This document shows, one piece after another, positions 35,357 through 45,466 of a DNA stretch of 64,000 nucleotides. Location: the NCBI RefSeq assembly GCF_006716565.1, contig NZ_VFPG01000001.1, positions 2,170,001-2,234,000 of the forward strand, read 5' to 3'. The translations under genes and the position numbers were made by a program. The DNA comes from Nocardia bhagyanarayanae. GTDB taxonomy: Bacteria > Actinomycetota > Actinomycetes > Mycobacteriales > Mycobacteriaceae. Below the pieces are notes generated by a model. It was given only the letters and a program-made list of their open reading frames with translations. It was not told the DNA's origin and did no database searches. Each line of letters starts with the position of its first letter. Within the stretch, counting starts at the first letter, position 1.

Positions 35357-35803
35357 GTGGTTGCAGCACTGTCTGAATCCCTGCTCGACGACGCGAAGCG
35401 CTCGGCCTTCCTTGCCGATGCCAAGGAGGTTCTGGACGCCGAGGTGTCGGATAAGGGCGGCGCGTCGGGCCTGGCGGTCAAGGGTGGCTACGCGGCGGTG
35501 AAGAAGATCAGCCCGTCCATCGTCCCGGACGCGCTGGAATCGTTGGCCCCCAAGCTGGTCGAGCAGCTGGAGCCGTTCTGGCAGGAGTACAAGGCTTCGG
35601 GTTCGGGTCAGTTCGCCGACCTGCTCGTCGCCAAGTCCGACGAGGTCGCCGAGGCGTTGCTCCAGGTGACCGACGCCCGCGCCGAGGCCTCCTCGCGCCC
35701 CGCGCTGCAGAAGGTGTACTCCTCGATGCGCTCCTCGGCCAAGAAGAACGTCATCGAAGCCCTGCCGCGCCTCGGCGACCTGGTGCAGCGCCACGCGAAC
35801 TGA
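35357..35803 (+). CDS. DUF6918-like helical protein
   Basis: Predicted 148 residues from GTG at 35357 behind CGGAGGAACCTGAAA. Mostly alpha-helical and without signal peptide or membrane segment: LSESLLDDAKRSAFLADAKE, VLDAEVSDKGGASGLAVKGG, YAAVKKISPSIVPDALESLA, VEQLEPFWQEYKASGSGQFA. The pattern agrees with M. tuberculosis Rv0543c, which sits close to menB and menA there as well. Function unknown. The stop is followed by a perfect 14-bp hairpin. Confidence 0.82.
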   Translation: MVAALSESLLDDAKRSAFLADAKEVLDAEVSDKGGASGLAVKGGYAAVKKISPSIVPDALESLAPKLVEQLEPFWQEYKASGSGQFADLLVAKSDEVAEALLQVTDARAEASSRPALQKVYSSMRSSAKKNVIEALPRLGDLVQRHAN

Positions 35804-35817
35804 TCGCGCCCAGCGAG

Positions 35818-35854
35818 CGCACGCCGAGTTCCGGACAACCGAACTCGGCGTGCG
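35818..35854 (+). terminator. Hairpin terminator after the DUF6918-like gene
   Basis: CGCACGCCGAGTTC (35818-35831) pairs perfectly with GAACTCGGCGTGCG (35841-35854) across a 9-base loop. It is not followed by a T run, as is common for actinobacterial terminators. Confidence 0.8.
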
Positions 35855-35989
35855 GCCTCGTTCGCCGCACAGCGCCGCCGTGCTTCAGCGCAGCGCACCG
35901 AATGCCCGAGCGGCGAGCACGGCGCGCACTCGAACCCGACCGCTCGATCCCGCCCTCCCAGCCACCTCGAGGGCGAGTCTTACGAGCCC

Positions 35990-36081
35990 GTTCGCGGCCG
36001 TCTCGCTTCCGAGCGGTCGAAGCGCATGCGACGCAGTCGCGAGTCTCGACCGCTCGGAAGCGAGACATAAAGGCCGCGAAC
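35990..36081. repeat. Long inverted repeat upstream of menD
   Basis: The left arm (35990-36020) begins GTTCGCGGCCGTCTCGCTTC and ends CGAGCGGTCGA; the right arm (36046-36081) is its reverse complement except for a 5-base insertion ATAAA at 36067-36071. The 25-base middle contains GCATGC and CGCAGTCGC. The combined stem would be 31 bp. Confidence 0.8.
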
Positions 36082-36160
36082 ACGCGCGCGCCAGCGCGCC
36101 AACAAACACTGTGACCAGGGTGACGGAGACGGCGGGGAGACTGTCTGAGAGGCTGGTGAC

Positions 36161-37801
36161 GTGAACCCGTCTACCGCTCAGGCTCGAGTAGTCGTCGACG
36201 AACTCGTGCGCGGAGGTGTCCGCGATGTGGTGCTGTGCCCCGGCTCGCGGAACGCTCCGCTGGCCTTCGCGCTGCAAGCCGCCGACGCGGCCGGTCGGTT
36301 GCGGCTGCACATGCGCATCGATGAGCGGACCGCGGGCTTTCTCGCCATCGGCTTGGCGATCGCGGGCGGCAATCCGGTCCCGGTGGTGATGACCTCCGGC
36401 ACGGCCGTAGCGAATCTCGGCCCCGCGGTCCTGGAAGCCAACTACGCGCGGGTTCCATTGATCGTGTTGAGCGCCAATCGGCCCTACGAGATGCTCGGAA
36501 CCGGCGCCAATCAGACCGTCGAGCAGCTGGGCCTGTTCGGTAGCCAGGTACGCGCCACCATCAGTCTCGGGCTGGCCGAGGACGAGCCGAGCGGCAACGG
36601 CAGCGGCCCGTACGGCCAGCAGAACAGCGTGTGGCGTTCGGCGGTGTGCCGGGTGCTCGCCGCGGCCCGCGGCACGCGTTCGGGCAACGCGGGTCCCGTC
36701 CACTTCGACATTCCGCTGCGCGAGCCGCTGGTGCCGGATCCGGCCGCTGGCGCGAGTCCGGAGGGGCGCGCGGGCGATCGGCCCTGGACCGCGACGCAGT
36801 ACGCGACGCTGGACGTGCCGCTCGACATCGATCTGAGCCTGGACACCGTGGTGATCTCCGGGCACGGCGCGGGCCTGCGTCCCGAGTTGGCCGAGCTGCC
36901 GACCGTCGCGGAGCCGACCGCCCCCATGCACGGCCCCGCGCTGCATCCGCTGGCCCTACCGCTGCTGAAGCCGAAGCAGGCCATCATCACCGGGCGGCCG
37001 ACCCTGCACCGGCAGGTGTCCAAGGTGCTCGCCGACCCGTCCGTCACGGTCTTCGCGCTGACCACCGGTCCGCGCTGGCCCGATGTGTCCGGCAACGTGG
37101 TCGGAACCGGAACCCGCGCGATCACGACCGGAGCGCCGCGCGCGGAATGGCTCGCGCACTGCCGCGCGCTGAACGCCAACGCCCAGCAGGTGGTGCGCGA
37201 CGCGCTGGCAAAGCACCCTAAGCCGACCGGCCTGCACGTGGCGGCGGTCGTGATGGACGCGCTGCACGAGGGCGATCAACTACTGCTGGGCGCGTCCAAT
37301 CCGGTGCGCGACGCGGCGCTCGTCTCCCATCCGCGGCCCGGCATCAAGGTGCTGTCGAACCGCGGTGTCGCGGGCATCGACGGAACGGTGTCGTCGGCGG
37401 TCGGCGCCGCCTTGGCACACGGAGGCCGCACCGTCGCGCTGATCGGCGATCTGACCTTCTTGCACGACGCGTCCGGGCTGTTGATCGGGCCGGGCGAACC
37501 GCGGCCCGCCGACCTGACGATCGTGGTCGCCAACGACGACGGCGGCGGCATCTTCGAGCTGCTCGAACAGGGCGACCCGCAGTACGCGGGCGTGTTCGAG
37601 CGCGTCTTCGGCACACCGCACGGCATGGATCTGGCCGCGCTGTGCGCCGCCTACCGCGTCCCGCACCGGCAGGTCGATACCGAGCAGCTCGCGGCCGAGT
37701 TGGCCGAGCACGCGCACGGATTGCGGGTGCTGGAAGTCGCAACGGAACGTTCCAGCCTGCGCGAGCTGCACGCGACCGTGCGGGCCAACATCGCGCCCTG
37801 A
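36161..37801 (+). CDS. menD: SEPHCHC synthase (ThDP-dependent)
   Basis: First committed step of menaquinone synthesis from isochorismate and 2-oxoglutarate. The 546-residue product has the N-terminal ThDP-binding domain ([20 protein letters not shown], then [20 protein letters not shown] and [20 protein letters not shown]), a central domain, and the C-terminal cofactor region [20 protein letters not shown] with [15 protein letters not shown]. The GTG at 36161 follows GGTGAC with no strong ribosome-binding site. menC is not adjacent, unlike in M. tuberculosis. Confidence 0.95.
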   Translation: MNPSTAQARVVVDELVRGGVRDVVLCPGSRNAPLAFALQAADAAGRLRLHMRIDERTAGFLAIGLAIAGGNPVPVVMTSGTAVANLGPAVLEANYARVPLIVLSANRPYEMLGTGANQTVEQLGLFGSQVRATISLGLAEDEPSGNGSGPYGQQNSVWRSAVCRVLAAARGTRSGNAGPVHFDIPLREPLVPDPAAGASPEGRAGDRPWTATQYATLDVPLDIDLSLDTVVISGHGAGLRPELAELPTVAEPTAPMHGPALHPLALPLLKPKQAIITGRPTLHRQVSKVLADPSVTVFALTTGPRWPDVSGNVVGTGTRAITTGAPRAEWLAHCRALNANAQQVVRDALAKHPKPTGLHVAAVVMDALHEGDQLLLGASNPVRDAALVSHPRPGIKVLSNRGVAGIDGTVSSAVGAALAHGGRTVALIGDLTFLHDASGLLIGPGEPRPADLTIVVANDDGGGIFELLEQGDPQYAGVFERVFGTPHGMDLAALCAAYRVPHRQVDTEQLAAELAEHAHGLRVLEVATERSSLRELHATVRANIAP

Positions 37802-37819
37802 GGCCGCCGCCGGAACCGG

Positions 37820-38065
37820 CTATTCGGTGTCGTCGCGATCCTCGTCGTCGAGCGGCACGGGAATGGCCTGCTCGATGAGGTCGGCCTCGCTCGCGGACCA
37901 GACGTCGCGATCGACCGCGGTGCGCGCCTCGCGTGCGACGGCGGTTTCCGCGACGGCCCGGTCGTCGGTGTCGGCGTCGTCCGTTTGGTAAGCGGGCGTG
38001 GACTGCTCGACGCGGTCGGCCTCCGGCGCGTCGTCCAACGTGCGCGGCGTGCTGCGATCGATCAT
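37820..38065 (-). CDS. Small acidic protein of unknown function
   Basis: Predicted 81 residues from ATG at 38065, preceded by GAGAGGAGC on the reverse strand. Very acidic (DDADTDDRAVAETAVAREAR; tail PLDDEDRDDTE), no hydrophobic core evident, so probably intrinsically disordered. Two short related segments, EADRVEQSTPAY and EADLIEQAIPVP, indicate an internal duplication. Its stop is 19 bases from the menD stop (convergent). Confidence 0.6.
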   Translation of the reverse strand: MIDRSTPRTLDDAPEADRVEQSTPAYQTDDADTDDRAVAETAVAREARTAVDRDVWSASEADLIEQAIPVPLDDEDRDDTE

Positions 38066-38191
38066 CGTGTGCTCCTCTCCGCTGGTGGTCTCCCGCAGGG
38101 TGTATACCCAGTTCGGGGCGCGGGCAACAGTCCGGCGGTGTCGAGATTGCTCCGACCGCGAGTTCCCGGCAACCGGCGCGATCGTTCGTCT

Positions 38192-38428
38192 TCATTCCCC
38201 CTCGACGGCCGCGCCCCCGTTCACCGGATGCTCCACGAGCGCGAGGGTGCGCCCGGCCATGAACCGCGCCGTGCGGACCGCGACGCCGGTCCGCGTCACC
38301 TCGCTGACCTCGACCACCCCGCGCGCGATGCGCACCTCGACCCGCCGCCCCGCGCGCGTCGCCGCGATTTCGTAACTTCGAGAGCCGTCGCCGACGTCGA
38401 CGACGATCTCCACCCGATCACCCTTCAT
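38192..38428 (-). CDS. Small beta-rich protein of unknown function
   Basis: Predicted 78 residues from ATG at 38428, with GGAGAA about 10 bases upstream on the reverse strand. Alternating hydrophobic strands (RVEIVVDVGDGSRSYEIAAT, RRVEVRIARGVVEVSEVTRT, TARFMAGRTLALVEHP) suggest a small beta barrel. There is no signal peptide. It lies upstream of the acidic protein on the same strand, 126 bases away. Family not recognised. Confidence 0.6.
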   Translation of the reverse strand: MKGDRVEIVVDVGDGSRSYEIAATRAGRRVEVRIARGVVEVSEVTRTGVAVRTARFMAGRTLALVEHPVNGGAAVEGE

Positions 38429-38554
38429 CTACCAATTCTCCGCTTTTCCAGTGCTTTTCGCCGTTACGAGTTGGTCGCGGCAGGGCACCGATGAATTCCG
38501 CGCGCCCGCCGCGTCTCAACTCACGCAGACCTCTCACATCCGGCAGGAGACCCG

Positions 38555-39133
38555 ATGACCCCCACGTTCGATTTCGAGCCCGCCGCCACCGCACTGGAGA
38601 CCGTGGTCGCGGGCATCGCCGACGACCAGCTCGCCGCGCCGACGCCTTGCGCCGACACGACCGTGGCCGCGCTGCTCGAACACGTCCTGGAACTGACCGA
38701 GGCGTTCCGGCAGTCCGCGACCAAGGAATCCGTCGGAAACAGCACCCCGCCCGCCCTCGAACACGACTCGAAACTGCCCGACGACTGGCGTACGCGCATC
38801 CCCGCCCAGCTGAAGGCGCTGGTCGCCGCCTGGCGGGAGCCGGACGCGTGGGAGGGCGAGACCGAGGCGGGCGGCGTGCGCGAAGCCGCGATCGTGATGG
38901 CCGTGATCGCGCTGGACGAGGTCGTCGTGCACGGCTGGGACCTGGCCAAGGCCACCGGTCAGCCGTTCGGTTGCGCCGAATCGCACGCGGCGATCCTGTT
39001 CGATTTCCTGCGCGAAACCCCACTCTCAGGCACGCCGGGGCTCTTCGGACCGGTGGTCGAGGTCCCCACCGATGGACCTCTCTTCGACCGCGTGCTCGGG
39101 CTGACGGGTCGCGATCCGAACTGGTCCGCCTAA
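38555..39133 (+). CDS. TIGR03086/DinB-like metal-binding protein
   Basis: Predicted 192 residues of the mycothiol-dependent maleylpyruvate-isomerase-like group. Helix 2 carries the first metal His in AALLEHVLELTEAF, and the other metal His is in DEVVVHGWDLAKATGQPF, the four-helix-bundle pattern. The start TPTFDFEPAATALETVVAGI and TPCADTTVAAL are typical of TIGR03086 proteins. Members may use mycothiol; the substrate is unknown. It ends at a double hairpin repeat shared with the convergent TetR gene. Confidence 0.83.
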   Translation: MTPTFDFEPAATALETVVAGIADDQLAAPTPCADTTVAALLEHVLELTEAFRQSATKESVGNSTPPALEHDSKLPDDWRTRIPAQLKALVAAWREPDAWEGETEAGGVREAAIVMAVIALDEVVVHGWDLAKATGQPFGCAESHAAILFDFLRETPLSGTPGLFGPVVEVPTDGPLFDRVLGLTGRDPNWSA

Positions 39134-39254
39134 CCGACCGAAGGCGTCCGCCAGCCGGCAGGACCGACCGAATGTCACCTTCGGCCGGAACTTTGCGCCC
39201 GACCGAAGGCGTCCGCGAGCTGGCCGGGCGGACCGAATGTCACCTTCGGTCGGG
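39134..39254. repeat. Two tandem 65-bp hairpin repeats (bidirectional terminator)
   Basis: Unit 1 (39134-39187) begins CCGACCGAAGGCGTCCGC and ends GAATGTCACCTTCGGCCGG; unit 2 (39199-39254) repeats this as CCGACCGAAGGCGTCCGC...CCTTCGGTCGGG. In each, CCGACCGAAGG pairs with CCTTCGGTCGG (or CCTTCGGCCGG). A related hairpin is at 61285-61339. It lies between convergent stops at 39133 and 39240. Confidence 0.82.
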
Positions 39255-39878
39255 GGTTGCGGACCGGTCCGTGACGAAAGTGCCTGCGGCCACGGCATCC
39301 AGCGCCGCCTTGGCAGCGGAATCGGCGGCTGCCTCGTCGATCGGATCGCCGCTGGCCAGCAGGCGGTAGTAGAGCGGCGCGGAGACGGCGGACAGGACCG
39401 CGCGCGGATCGGTCCCTGCGGGAGCCTCGCCGCGCGCGATGGCGGCTTCGACGCACGGCGCCCACTCGGTGAGGCGGACGTCGTAGAAGCGGCGCAGCGC
39501 CGCCGCGGTCACCGGATCGCCGGTGGCGGCGGCGATCACGGCCTGGAACAGGCGGCCTTGGCGCGGATCGGTCAGCGTCTCGGCGACCAGCCGCGCGTTG
39601 GCCGTGAGATCGCCGCGCAGCGATCCGGTGTCGGCGCGCGGCACCGATTGCTCGGCCATGTCGTCGAGCAGGTCGGCGACGAGCCCGGCCGGGGTGCCCC
39701 AGCGCCGGTAGACGGTGGTCTTGCCGACACCGGAAGCGGCCGCGATCTCCGCGAGATCCAGTGTGGCGAAACCCCGTTCGGCGAGGAGATCACCCGCGGT
39801 GCGCAGGACGGCCGCGCGGATGCGCGCGGTGCGCCCACCTGGGCGAATCGAGCCGGGAGCGGGTTCTTCTGGCGTCAT
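39240..39878 (-). CDS. TetR/AcrR-family repressor
   Basis: Predicted 212 residues. The N-terminal helix-turn-helix is AAVLRTAGDLLAERGFATLD, LAEIAAASGVGKTTVYRRWG, with the family TTVYRRW recognition helix. The C-terminal helical domain (RADTGSLRGDLTANARLVAE, FQAVIAAATGDPVTAAALRR) is the ligand/dimer part. It is divergent from an aldo-keto reductase gene; AACGGAACT repeats in the 86 bases between them are probable operators, so it likely represses both genes. Confidence 0.93.
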   Translation of the reverse strand: MTPEEPAPGSIRPGGRTARIRAAVLRTAGDLLAERGFATLDLAEIAAASGVGKTTVYRRWGTPAGLVADLLDDMAEQSVPRADTGSLRGDLTANARLVAETLTDPRQGRLFQAVIAAATGDPVTAAALRRFYDVRLTEWAPCVEAAIARGEAPAGTDPRAVLSAVSAPLYYRLLASGDPIDEAAADSAAKAALDAVAAGTFVTDRSATPDRR

Positions 39879-39950
39879 AACGGAACTCCAGTTTCATTTG
39901 CGGCGAAAGGGGTGTACTGTCCGAAGTGTTAACGGAACTATAGACCCTTT
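39879..39950. promoter_or_regulatory. Paired operator candidates for the TetR regulator
   Basis: O1 (39879-39898) reads AACGGAACT-CC-AGTTTCATT, an imperfect palindrome touching the TetR start codon. O2 (39931-39950) reads AACGGAACT-AT-AGACCCTTT and ends next to the AGGAGGG ribosome-binding site of the aldo-keto reductase. The 10-base string TAACGGAACT is identical in both and 52 bases apart. Confidence 0.65.
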
Positions 39951-39964
39951 AGGAGGGCCGTCCT

Positions 39965-41035
39965 GTGAAGCATGGATGGGATACGCGCATGGACTCACAG
40001 ATGGAGTACCGGCGGCTCGGCGCATCGGGTCTGCTCGTCCCAGCCCTGAGCTTCGGCGCGGGCACTTTCGGCGGTCGCGGCGAACTGTTCGGCGCGTGGG
40101 GCGACACCGATGCCGAGCAGGCGCGCACGCTGGTCGACATCAGCCTGGAAGCGGGCGTCACGATGTTCGACACCGCGGACGTCTACTCCGACGGCGCCTC
40201 GGAGGAAGTCCTCGGCGCGGCCATCAAGGGCAGGCGGGATCGGCTGCTGCTGTCCACCAAGGCGAGCCTGCCGACGGGACCCGGGCCCTACGACGCGGGC
40301 TCGGGCCGAGCCCGGCTGATCGGCGCGGTCGAAGGCTCGCTGCGCCGTCTCGGCGTCGATCACATCGACCTGTTCCAGCTGCACGCCTTCGACGCGCACA
40401 CTCCCGTCGACGAGGTCTTGGCCGCCCTGGACGACCTGGTGCGCGCGGGCAAGATCCGCTACCTCGGGGCCTCCAACTTCGCGGGCTGGCAGCTGATGAA
40501 ATCCCTTGCCGCCGCGGACCGCAACGGCCTGACCCGCTACGTCGCGCACCAGGTGTACTACTCGCTGGTCGGCCGCGACTACGAGTGGGAACTGATGCCG
40601 CTCGGGCAGGATCAGGGCGTCGGCGCCGTGGTGTGGAGCCCGCTCGGCTGGGGCAGGCTCACCGGCAAGATCCGGCGCGGACAGCCGTTGCCCGCGGGCA
40701 GCAGGCTGCACCAGACCGCCGAGGCGGGCCCGCCCGTCGACGACGACCTGCTCTACGACGTGGTCGACGTGCTGGACGAGATCGCCGCCGAGACCGGCAA
40801 GACCGTCCCGCAGATCGCGCTCAACTGGCTGCTCGGTCGCCCCACCGTCGCGACGGTCATCGTCGGCGCGCGCAACGAGGAACAGCTGCGCCAGAACCTC
40901 GGCGCGGTCGGCTGGCGCCTCGACCAGGACCAGATCGCCCGCCTGGACAAGGCCAGCGCCGCCACACCGCCGTACCCCTACTACCCGTACTACCGCCTGC
41001 CGGACTTCACCCGGCTCAACCCGCCCGCGGTGTAG
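39965..41035 (+). CDS. Aldo/keto reductase (Kv-beta-like)
   Basis: Predicted 356 residues. GTG at 39965 is kept because AGGAGG lies 8 bases upstream; ATG at 39989 or 40001 are later options. The catalytic tetrad is visible: Asp and Tyr in TMFDTADVYSDG, Lys in LLLSTKASLP and His in DLFQLHAFDAHT. The NADPH site is GARNEEQLRQNLGAVGWRLD. It reduces carbonyl groups with NADPH; the substrate is unknown. Probable control by the divergent TetR repressor through operators in the shared intergenic region. Confidence 0.92.
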   Translation: MKHGWDTRMDSQMEYRRLGASGLLVPALSFGAGTFGGRGELFGAWGDTDAEQARTLVDISLEAGVTMFDTADVYSDGASEEVLGAAIKGRRDRLLLSTKASLPTGPGPYDAGSGRARLIGAVEGSLRRLGVDHIDLFQLHAFDAHTPVDEVLAALDDLVRAGKIRYLGASNFAGWQLMKSLAAADRNGLTRYVAHQVYYSLVGRDYEWELMPLGQDQGVGAVVWSPLGWGRLTGKIRRGQPLPAGSRLHQTAEAGPPVDDDLLYDVVDVLDEIAAETGKTVPQIALNWLLGRPTVATVIVGARNEEQLRQNLGAVGWRLDQDQIARLDKASAATPPYPYYPYYRLPDFTRLNPPAV

Positions 41036-41104
41036 TTCGGGGCGCGCTCGAGCGATGGTGCGGCGCGGGCGGATTCGCGAAGCGATGGGCCGACGCGCGG
41101 CGGC

Positions 41105-44100
41105 TCAGTAGACGTCGCGCACGTAACGCTTCTCGGCGACGAGCTGCTTGCGGAACGCCAGCGCGCCTTCCTCGTCCAGCTTGCCGTGGATGCGGGCGAT
41201 GGCGAGCAGCGTGTCGTCGACGTCCTTGGCCATCCGCGCCGCGTCGCCGCACACGTAGAAGTGGGCGCCGTCGCGAAGCCACGACCACAGCTCGGCGCCG
41301 TGCTCGATCATCCGGTGCTGCACGTAGATCCGCTCCCGCTGGTCGCGGGAGAACGCCAGGTCGAGGCGGGTGAGGAAACCGGTGCGGAACATGTCCTCCA
41401 GCTCCGCGCGGTAGTAGAAGTTCTGCGCCGCGTGCTGTTCGCCGAAGAACAGCCAATTGCGGCCGGTCGCGCCGAGCGCCCTGCGTTCCTGGAGGAAGCC
41501 GCGGAACGGTGCGATGCCGGTGCCCGGCCCCACCATGATCATCGGTGCGGTCGGGTCCAGCGGCGGCCGGAAATGCGGTGCGCGCTGGAGGAAGATCGGC
41601 ACCGTCGCATCGCCCACCCGGTCGGCGAGGTAGGTCGAACAGACCCCGCCGCGCCGGGCTGATGTGCCAACGGGTTCGCCGTAGCGCACGACGCCGACCG
41701 TCAGCTGCACCTCGTCCGGGCTGACCAGCGGGCTCGACGAGATCGAATACTGGCGCGGCTGGAGCTTTTTCAGCGCGCCGAGCCATTCCACCAGGTCGGC
41801 GCGCACCGGGAAGTCGCGCAGCACGTCGACGGCCTGACGGTCCCACAGGTAGCTGTCGAGCTCGTTGCGGTTGTCCCGTCGCAGCAGTTTGGCGAGCTGG
41901 TTGCTGGCATTGCGGTCGCCGATGAAGCTCAAGAAGTCGTGGCTGACCCTGGTGATGTCGTACCGGGTGCGCAGCGCTTCGGTCAGCGGCATCTCCCGAT
42001 CGTCGACCTCGACGACGCGCCGACCGTCCAGGCCGGTGGCGGCGAGCCATTCCTCGACCAGCGACGGACAGTTCGACGGCCACACGCCCAGCGAATCGCC
42101 GACCTCGTAACCCGCGTCCAGGCCGCGCAGGTCGAAACCGAACTGGCGCACCTCTTTCGGCGATCCGGCGAGCGAGAGCAGTTCGTTGCGTGCGAGCGGC
42201 GCGGCCACCGGAGCGTTTCGGGTGAAGGGCGCGGGCGCGGTGCGCAGCGAGCGTGCGGGAGCCGGTGCTTCGGGCCTGGTCAGCACCATGGTGCCGCCGG
42301 AGCTCGCGGCGCGGACCGATCGGCGCGGGCCCGAACCGCCCGTGGGAGCAGGACCGTCGCCGTCGTCCGGGCCGCCGTCGTTCCCGCCGCCGCCGTCGTT
42401 CCCGCCGCCGAACGCGCCGAGCACGTCGTCGAGCCAGCGGGCCGCGGGCTCCTCGTAGTCGGGTTCGCAGTCCACCCGCGGCAGCAGCCGGGTCGCGCCG
42501 CGCTCGGCCAGCTTCTCGTCCAGCTTGCGGCCGTGCCCGCAGAAGTCGTCGTAGGAGGAGTCGCCGAGCGCGAGGACCGCGTAGCGCAGGCCGGTCAGGC
42601 GGGTCGCGCTGTCGGTCAGCCTGGCCCAGAAGTCCGCGCCGTTGTCGGGTGGGCCGCCATCGCCGAAGGTGCTGCTGATGAACAGCGCGTCGCCGGTCAG
42701 CACGCCGAGATCGCAGGAATCCATGTCGAAAAGCCGTGGCGCGAAGCCGGACTCGGCAAGCCGCTCGGCCGTCGCGGCGGCGAACTCCTCGGCGTTGCCG
42801 GTCTGCGAGGCCCACAGCACCGTGACCGGCCGCTCCTCGGCGGCGGGCGCCGGAGACTCGGCCGCCGACGCGCCGCGCGAGTACATGCCCGCGAGCAGGC
42901 CGTCGATCCAGAGCCTGCTGCGGCTGGACAGCGGCGCGGTCTCCGGCAGCACCGGCTGGCCGACCACCGGAAGCGAGTGCAGCGCGGCCAGATACCCGCT
43001 GAGGTAGATCTGTTCGGTGTCGCTGAGCGTAGGCGCGACACCGTTGTCCAGCCCGAGCATCACCGCGAGCGGATGCGCGCCGGTCGACGGCGCGGAAACC
43101 GGCTCGGCGACGGGCGTTTCGGCGCGCTTCATCGGCGCGACGCGGCGCAGCGAGACGGCGCACTGCTTGAACTCGGGCTGTAGCGACGCCGGATCGACGG
43201 CGTCGTTGGTGACGGCGTTGATGGTCAGGTACTCACCCTGTTCGTCGTTCCAGTGGAACGGCGCGAAGCAGTCGCCGGGGCGGACCCGGTCACTGATCTG
43301 CACCGGAAGCACGGCTCGCCCACGGCGGGAGGCGATTTCGAGCTGATCGCCGGGACGCACGTCGAGGCGTTCGGCATCGCGCGGGTGCACCTCGAGGAAC
43401 GGCTGCCCGTTCAGCTTCGTGAGCTTGGCGATCTTGCCCGTCTTGGTCATGGTGTGCCACTGGTGTTGCAGGCGACCGGTGTTCAGCACGAACGGGTAGT
43501 CGTCGTCCGGCATTTCCTCCGGAAGCAGGTGGGGGCGCGGCCAGAACATCGCGCGCCTGCTCGCGGTGGCGAACGCGAGCCGCGGGCGGTGACCCGCGTC
43601 GTCGACGAAGAGTTCCTGGCTGACGCCGTCGTTCAGGTAGCGGATCGGGTTACGGCGCTTGTCCGGCTCGGCGCACGGCCACTGCATCGGGCCGTCGCGC
43701 AGCGCATCGTAGCTCATGCCGCGCAGGTCGTAACCCGTCGCCGGATTGGCGAAGCCCTGGATTTCGGCGAAAACCTCGGCGCTGGAGGAGTATTCGAAGC
43801 CGGGAAAGCCCATGGCCATGGCGACTTGCGCGATCAGCAGCCAATCCGGCCGCGCGTCGCCGACCGGGTCGACCGAGCGCTGCAACAGGGTGACGTTGCG
43901 TTCGGAGTTCACCGTCACGCCCTCGGCCTCGGCCCAGAGCGTGGCGGGCAGCAGCAGGTCGGCATAGGCGTTGGTGGCCGATTCGGTGTAGGCGTCCTGC
44001 GCGATCACCAGTTCGGCGGCCTCGAGGCCCGCGATCACCGTCTTCCGATTCGACACGGACGCTACGGGATTGGTGCAGATGATCCACGCCGCCTTGATGT

Positions 44101-45328
44101 CGCCCTCGGCCATGCCGCGGAACATCTCGATGGTGCCCGGCCCGGCCTCGGTGCGAATCGTCCCGGGCTCGACGCCCCACGCCGTCTCCACGAAGACGCG
44201 GTCGGCGGCCGAGAGCAGCGAGCGCTGGCCGGGCAGACCGGGGCCCATGTACCCCATCTCGCGCCCGCCCATGGCGTTCGGCTGGCCGGTCAACGAGAAG
44301 GGCCCGCTGCCAGGGCGGCAGATGGCGCCGGTGGCCAGGTGCAGATTGCAGATCGCGTTGGTGTTCCAGGTGCCGTGCGTGGACTGGTTGAGTCCCATCG
44401 TCCACAGCGTCATCCACTCGCGCGCCTCGCCGATCCAGCGCGCCGCGGTGCGGATGTCCTGTTCGGCGAGCCCCGTGATCTCGGCGACCCGCTCCGGCGG
44501 ATAGTCGGCCAAGAACTCGGGCATGGCGTCCCAGCCCTCGGTGTGCTCGGCGATGAACTCCTCGTCGATGTCGCCGTTGGCGACGAGCAGGTGCAGCAGG
44601 CCGTTGAGCAGCGCGAGGTCGGTGCCGGGGCGCAGTTGGAGGAACAGGTCGGCGCGCGCGGCGGTGTCGGTGCGGCGCGGATCGGCGACGATCAGCTTGG
44701 CGCCCGCCTTCAGCCGATCGGCCATCCGCAGGAACAGGATCGGATGGCAGTCGGCCATGTTGGCGCCGGTGACGAAGAACAGGTCGGCGTGCTCGAAGTC
44801 GTCGTAGGAGCCGGGCGGGCCGTCGGCGCCGAGCGACTGCTTGTAACCGGTGCCCGCGCTGGCCATGCACAGCCGCGAGTTGGCCTCGATGTGCACGGTC
44901 CGCAGGTAACCCTTGGCCAGCTTGGTGGCCAGGTACTGCGCCTCCAGCGTCATCTGTCCGGAGACGTACAGCGCGATGGCGTCCGGTCCGTGCTCGTCCA
45001 GGATCGCGCGCAACCGGTCGGCGGCCTCGCGCACGGCGGCGTCGACGGCGATCGGCATCGGCTCCCGGCCGCGCTCGGGCCGCCGGTAGGCGGTGGTCAT
45101 CCGGCCGGACGTGCGCATCAGTTCCGCGTGGGTGGCGCCCTTGGTGCAGAGCCTGCCCGCGTTCGCTGGATGCAGCTTGTCGCCGCTGACCTTGGCGATC
45201 ACCGGCGCGCCGTCGGGGCCCGACGTGGTCTCGACCGTGATGCCGCACCCCACGCCGCAGTACGAGCACGCCGTTCTGGCGGTGCCCGGCGCGGGGCTGC
45301 TGGCTGCGTCCGACATGTCACCGATCAT
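41105..45328 (-). CDS. Assimilatory nitrate reductase fused to NADPH flavoprotein reductase
   Basis: Predicted 1407 residues. Residues about 20-690 are a molybdopterin oxidoreductase: the 4Fe-4S cysteines are C21, C24, C28 ([11 protein letters not shown]) and GRLCTKG, with [19 protein letters not shown] containing the Mo-ligand Cys of assimilatory nitrate reductases. Residues about 835-975 are a flavodoxin domain ([20 protein letters not shown]) and 1030-1407 an FAD/NADPH domain ([25 protein letters not shown]). The protein should reduce nitrate to nitrite directly with NADPH. A linker of Gly, Asp and Asn separates the flavin parts. MSDAASS at 45316 is an alternative start. A possible GlnR box precedes it. 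Confidence 0.93.
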   Translation of the reverse strand: MIGDMSDAASSPAPGTARTACSYCGVGCGITVETTSGPDGAPVIAKVSGDKLHPANAGRLCTKGATHAELMRTSGRMTTAYRRPERGREPMPIAVDAAVREAADRLRAILDEHGPDAIALYVSGQMTLEAQYLATKLAKGYLRTVHIEANSRLCMASAGTGYKQSLGADGPPGSYDDFEHADLFFVTGANMADCHPILFLRMADRLKAGAKLIVADPRRTDTAARADLFLQLRPGTDLALLNGLLHLLVANGDIDEEFIAEHTEGWDAMPEFLADYPPERVAEITGLAEQDIRTAARWIGEAREWMTLWTMGLNQSTHGTWNTNAICNLHLATGAICRPGSGPFSLTGQPNAMGGREMGYMGPGLPGQRSLLSAADRVFVETAWGVEPGTIRTEAGPGTIEMFRGMAEGDIKAAWIICTNPVASVSNRKTVIAGLEAAELVIAQDAYTESATNAYADLLLPATLWAEAEGVTVNSERNVTLLQRSVDPVGDARPDWLLIAQVAMAMGFPGFEYSSSAEVFAEIQGFANPATGYDLRGMSYDALRDGPMQWPCAEPDKRRNPIRYLNDGVSQELFVDDAGHRPRLAFATASRRAMFWPRPHLLPEEMPDDDYPFVLNTGRLQHQWHTMTKTGKIAKLTKLNGQPFLEVHPRDAERLDVRPGDQLEIASRRGRAVLPVQISDRVRPGDCFAPFHWNDEQGEYLTINAVTNDAVDPASLQPEFKQCAVSLRRVAPMKRAETPVAEPVSAPSTGAHPLAVMLGLDNGVAPTLSDTEQIYLSGYLAALHSLPVVGQPVLPETAPLSSRSRLWIDGLLAGMYSRGASAAESPAPAAEERPVTVLWASQTGNAEEFAAATAERLAESGFAPRLFDMDSCDLGVLTGDALFISSTFGDGGPPDNGADFWARLTDSATRLTGLRYAVLALGDSSYDDFCGHGRKLDEKLAERGATRLLPRVDCEPDYEEPAARWLDDVLGAFGGGNDGGGGNDGGPDDGDGPAPTGGSGPRRSVRAASSGGTMVLTRPEAPAPARSLRTAPAPFTRNAPVAAPLARNELLSLAGSPKEVRQFGFDLRGLDAGYEVGDSLGVWPSNCPSLVEEWLAATGLDGRRVVEVDDREMPLTEALRTRYDITRVSHDFLSFIGDRNASNQLAKLLRRDNRNELDSYLWDRQAVDVLRDFPVRADLVEWLGALKKLQPRQYSISSSPLVSPDEVQLTVGVVRYGEPVGTSARRGGVCSTYLADRVGDATVPIFLQRAPHFRPPLDPTAPMIMVGPGTGIAPFRGFLQERRALGATGRNWLFFGEQHAAQNFYYRAELEDMFRTGFLTRLDLAFSRDQRERIYVQHRMIEHGAELWSWLRDGAHFYVCGDAARMAKDVDDTLLAIARIHGKLDEEGALAFRKQLVAEKRYVRDVY

Positions 45329-45360
45329 GCGGAACGTCGATTGCGCGGGATTTACCCAAC

Positions 45361-45376
45361 GTTATCGCCAGGTGAC
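45361..45376 (-). promoter_or_regulatory. Candidate GlnR-binding box upstream of nitrate reductase
   Basis: Read on the reverse strand: GTCAC-CTGGCG-ATAAC. The actinobacterial GlnR consensus is GTNAC-N6-GNAAC, so there is one mismatch (A for G). It lies about 33 bases upstream of the first possible start, where a nitrogen-control activator would be expected. Confidence 0.4.
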
Positions 45377-45436
45377 AATTCTCCTCACCGCTCTCATCAG
45401 CGGCTGTGAGGTGTGTTTTTCGTCACCTTTGCGCAG

Positions 45437-45462
45437 GTCAGCGGCCTGGAGGGGCCGCTGAC
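45437..45462 (-). terminator. Hairpin after menG
   Basis: GTCAGCGGCC (45437-45446) pairs with GGCCGCTGAC (45453-45462), a 10-bp stem with a 6-base loop, 4 bases beyond the menG stop. Confidence 0.72.
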
Positions 45463-45466
45463 GGAG

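Larger units (their letters stand above)
35804..36160. other. Intergenic region of 357 bases with a hairpin and a long inverted repeat
   Basis: No gene is seen. A terminator stands at 35818-35854 and an imperfect 31-bp-arm inverted repeat at 35990-36081. Promoter elements for menD must lie in the last 80 bases. Confidence 0.6.

Noticed and set aside
41016..43163. 715-codon reverse frame within the nitrate reductase region
   Set aside because: Out-of-frame shadow of the reductase gene; Arg/Ala/Gly-rich with no motifs.
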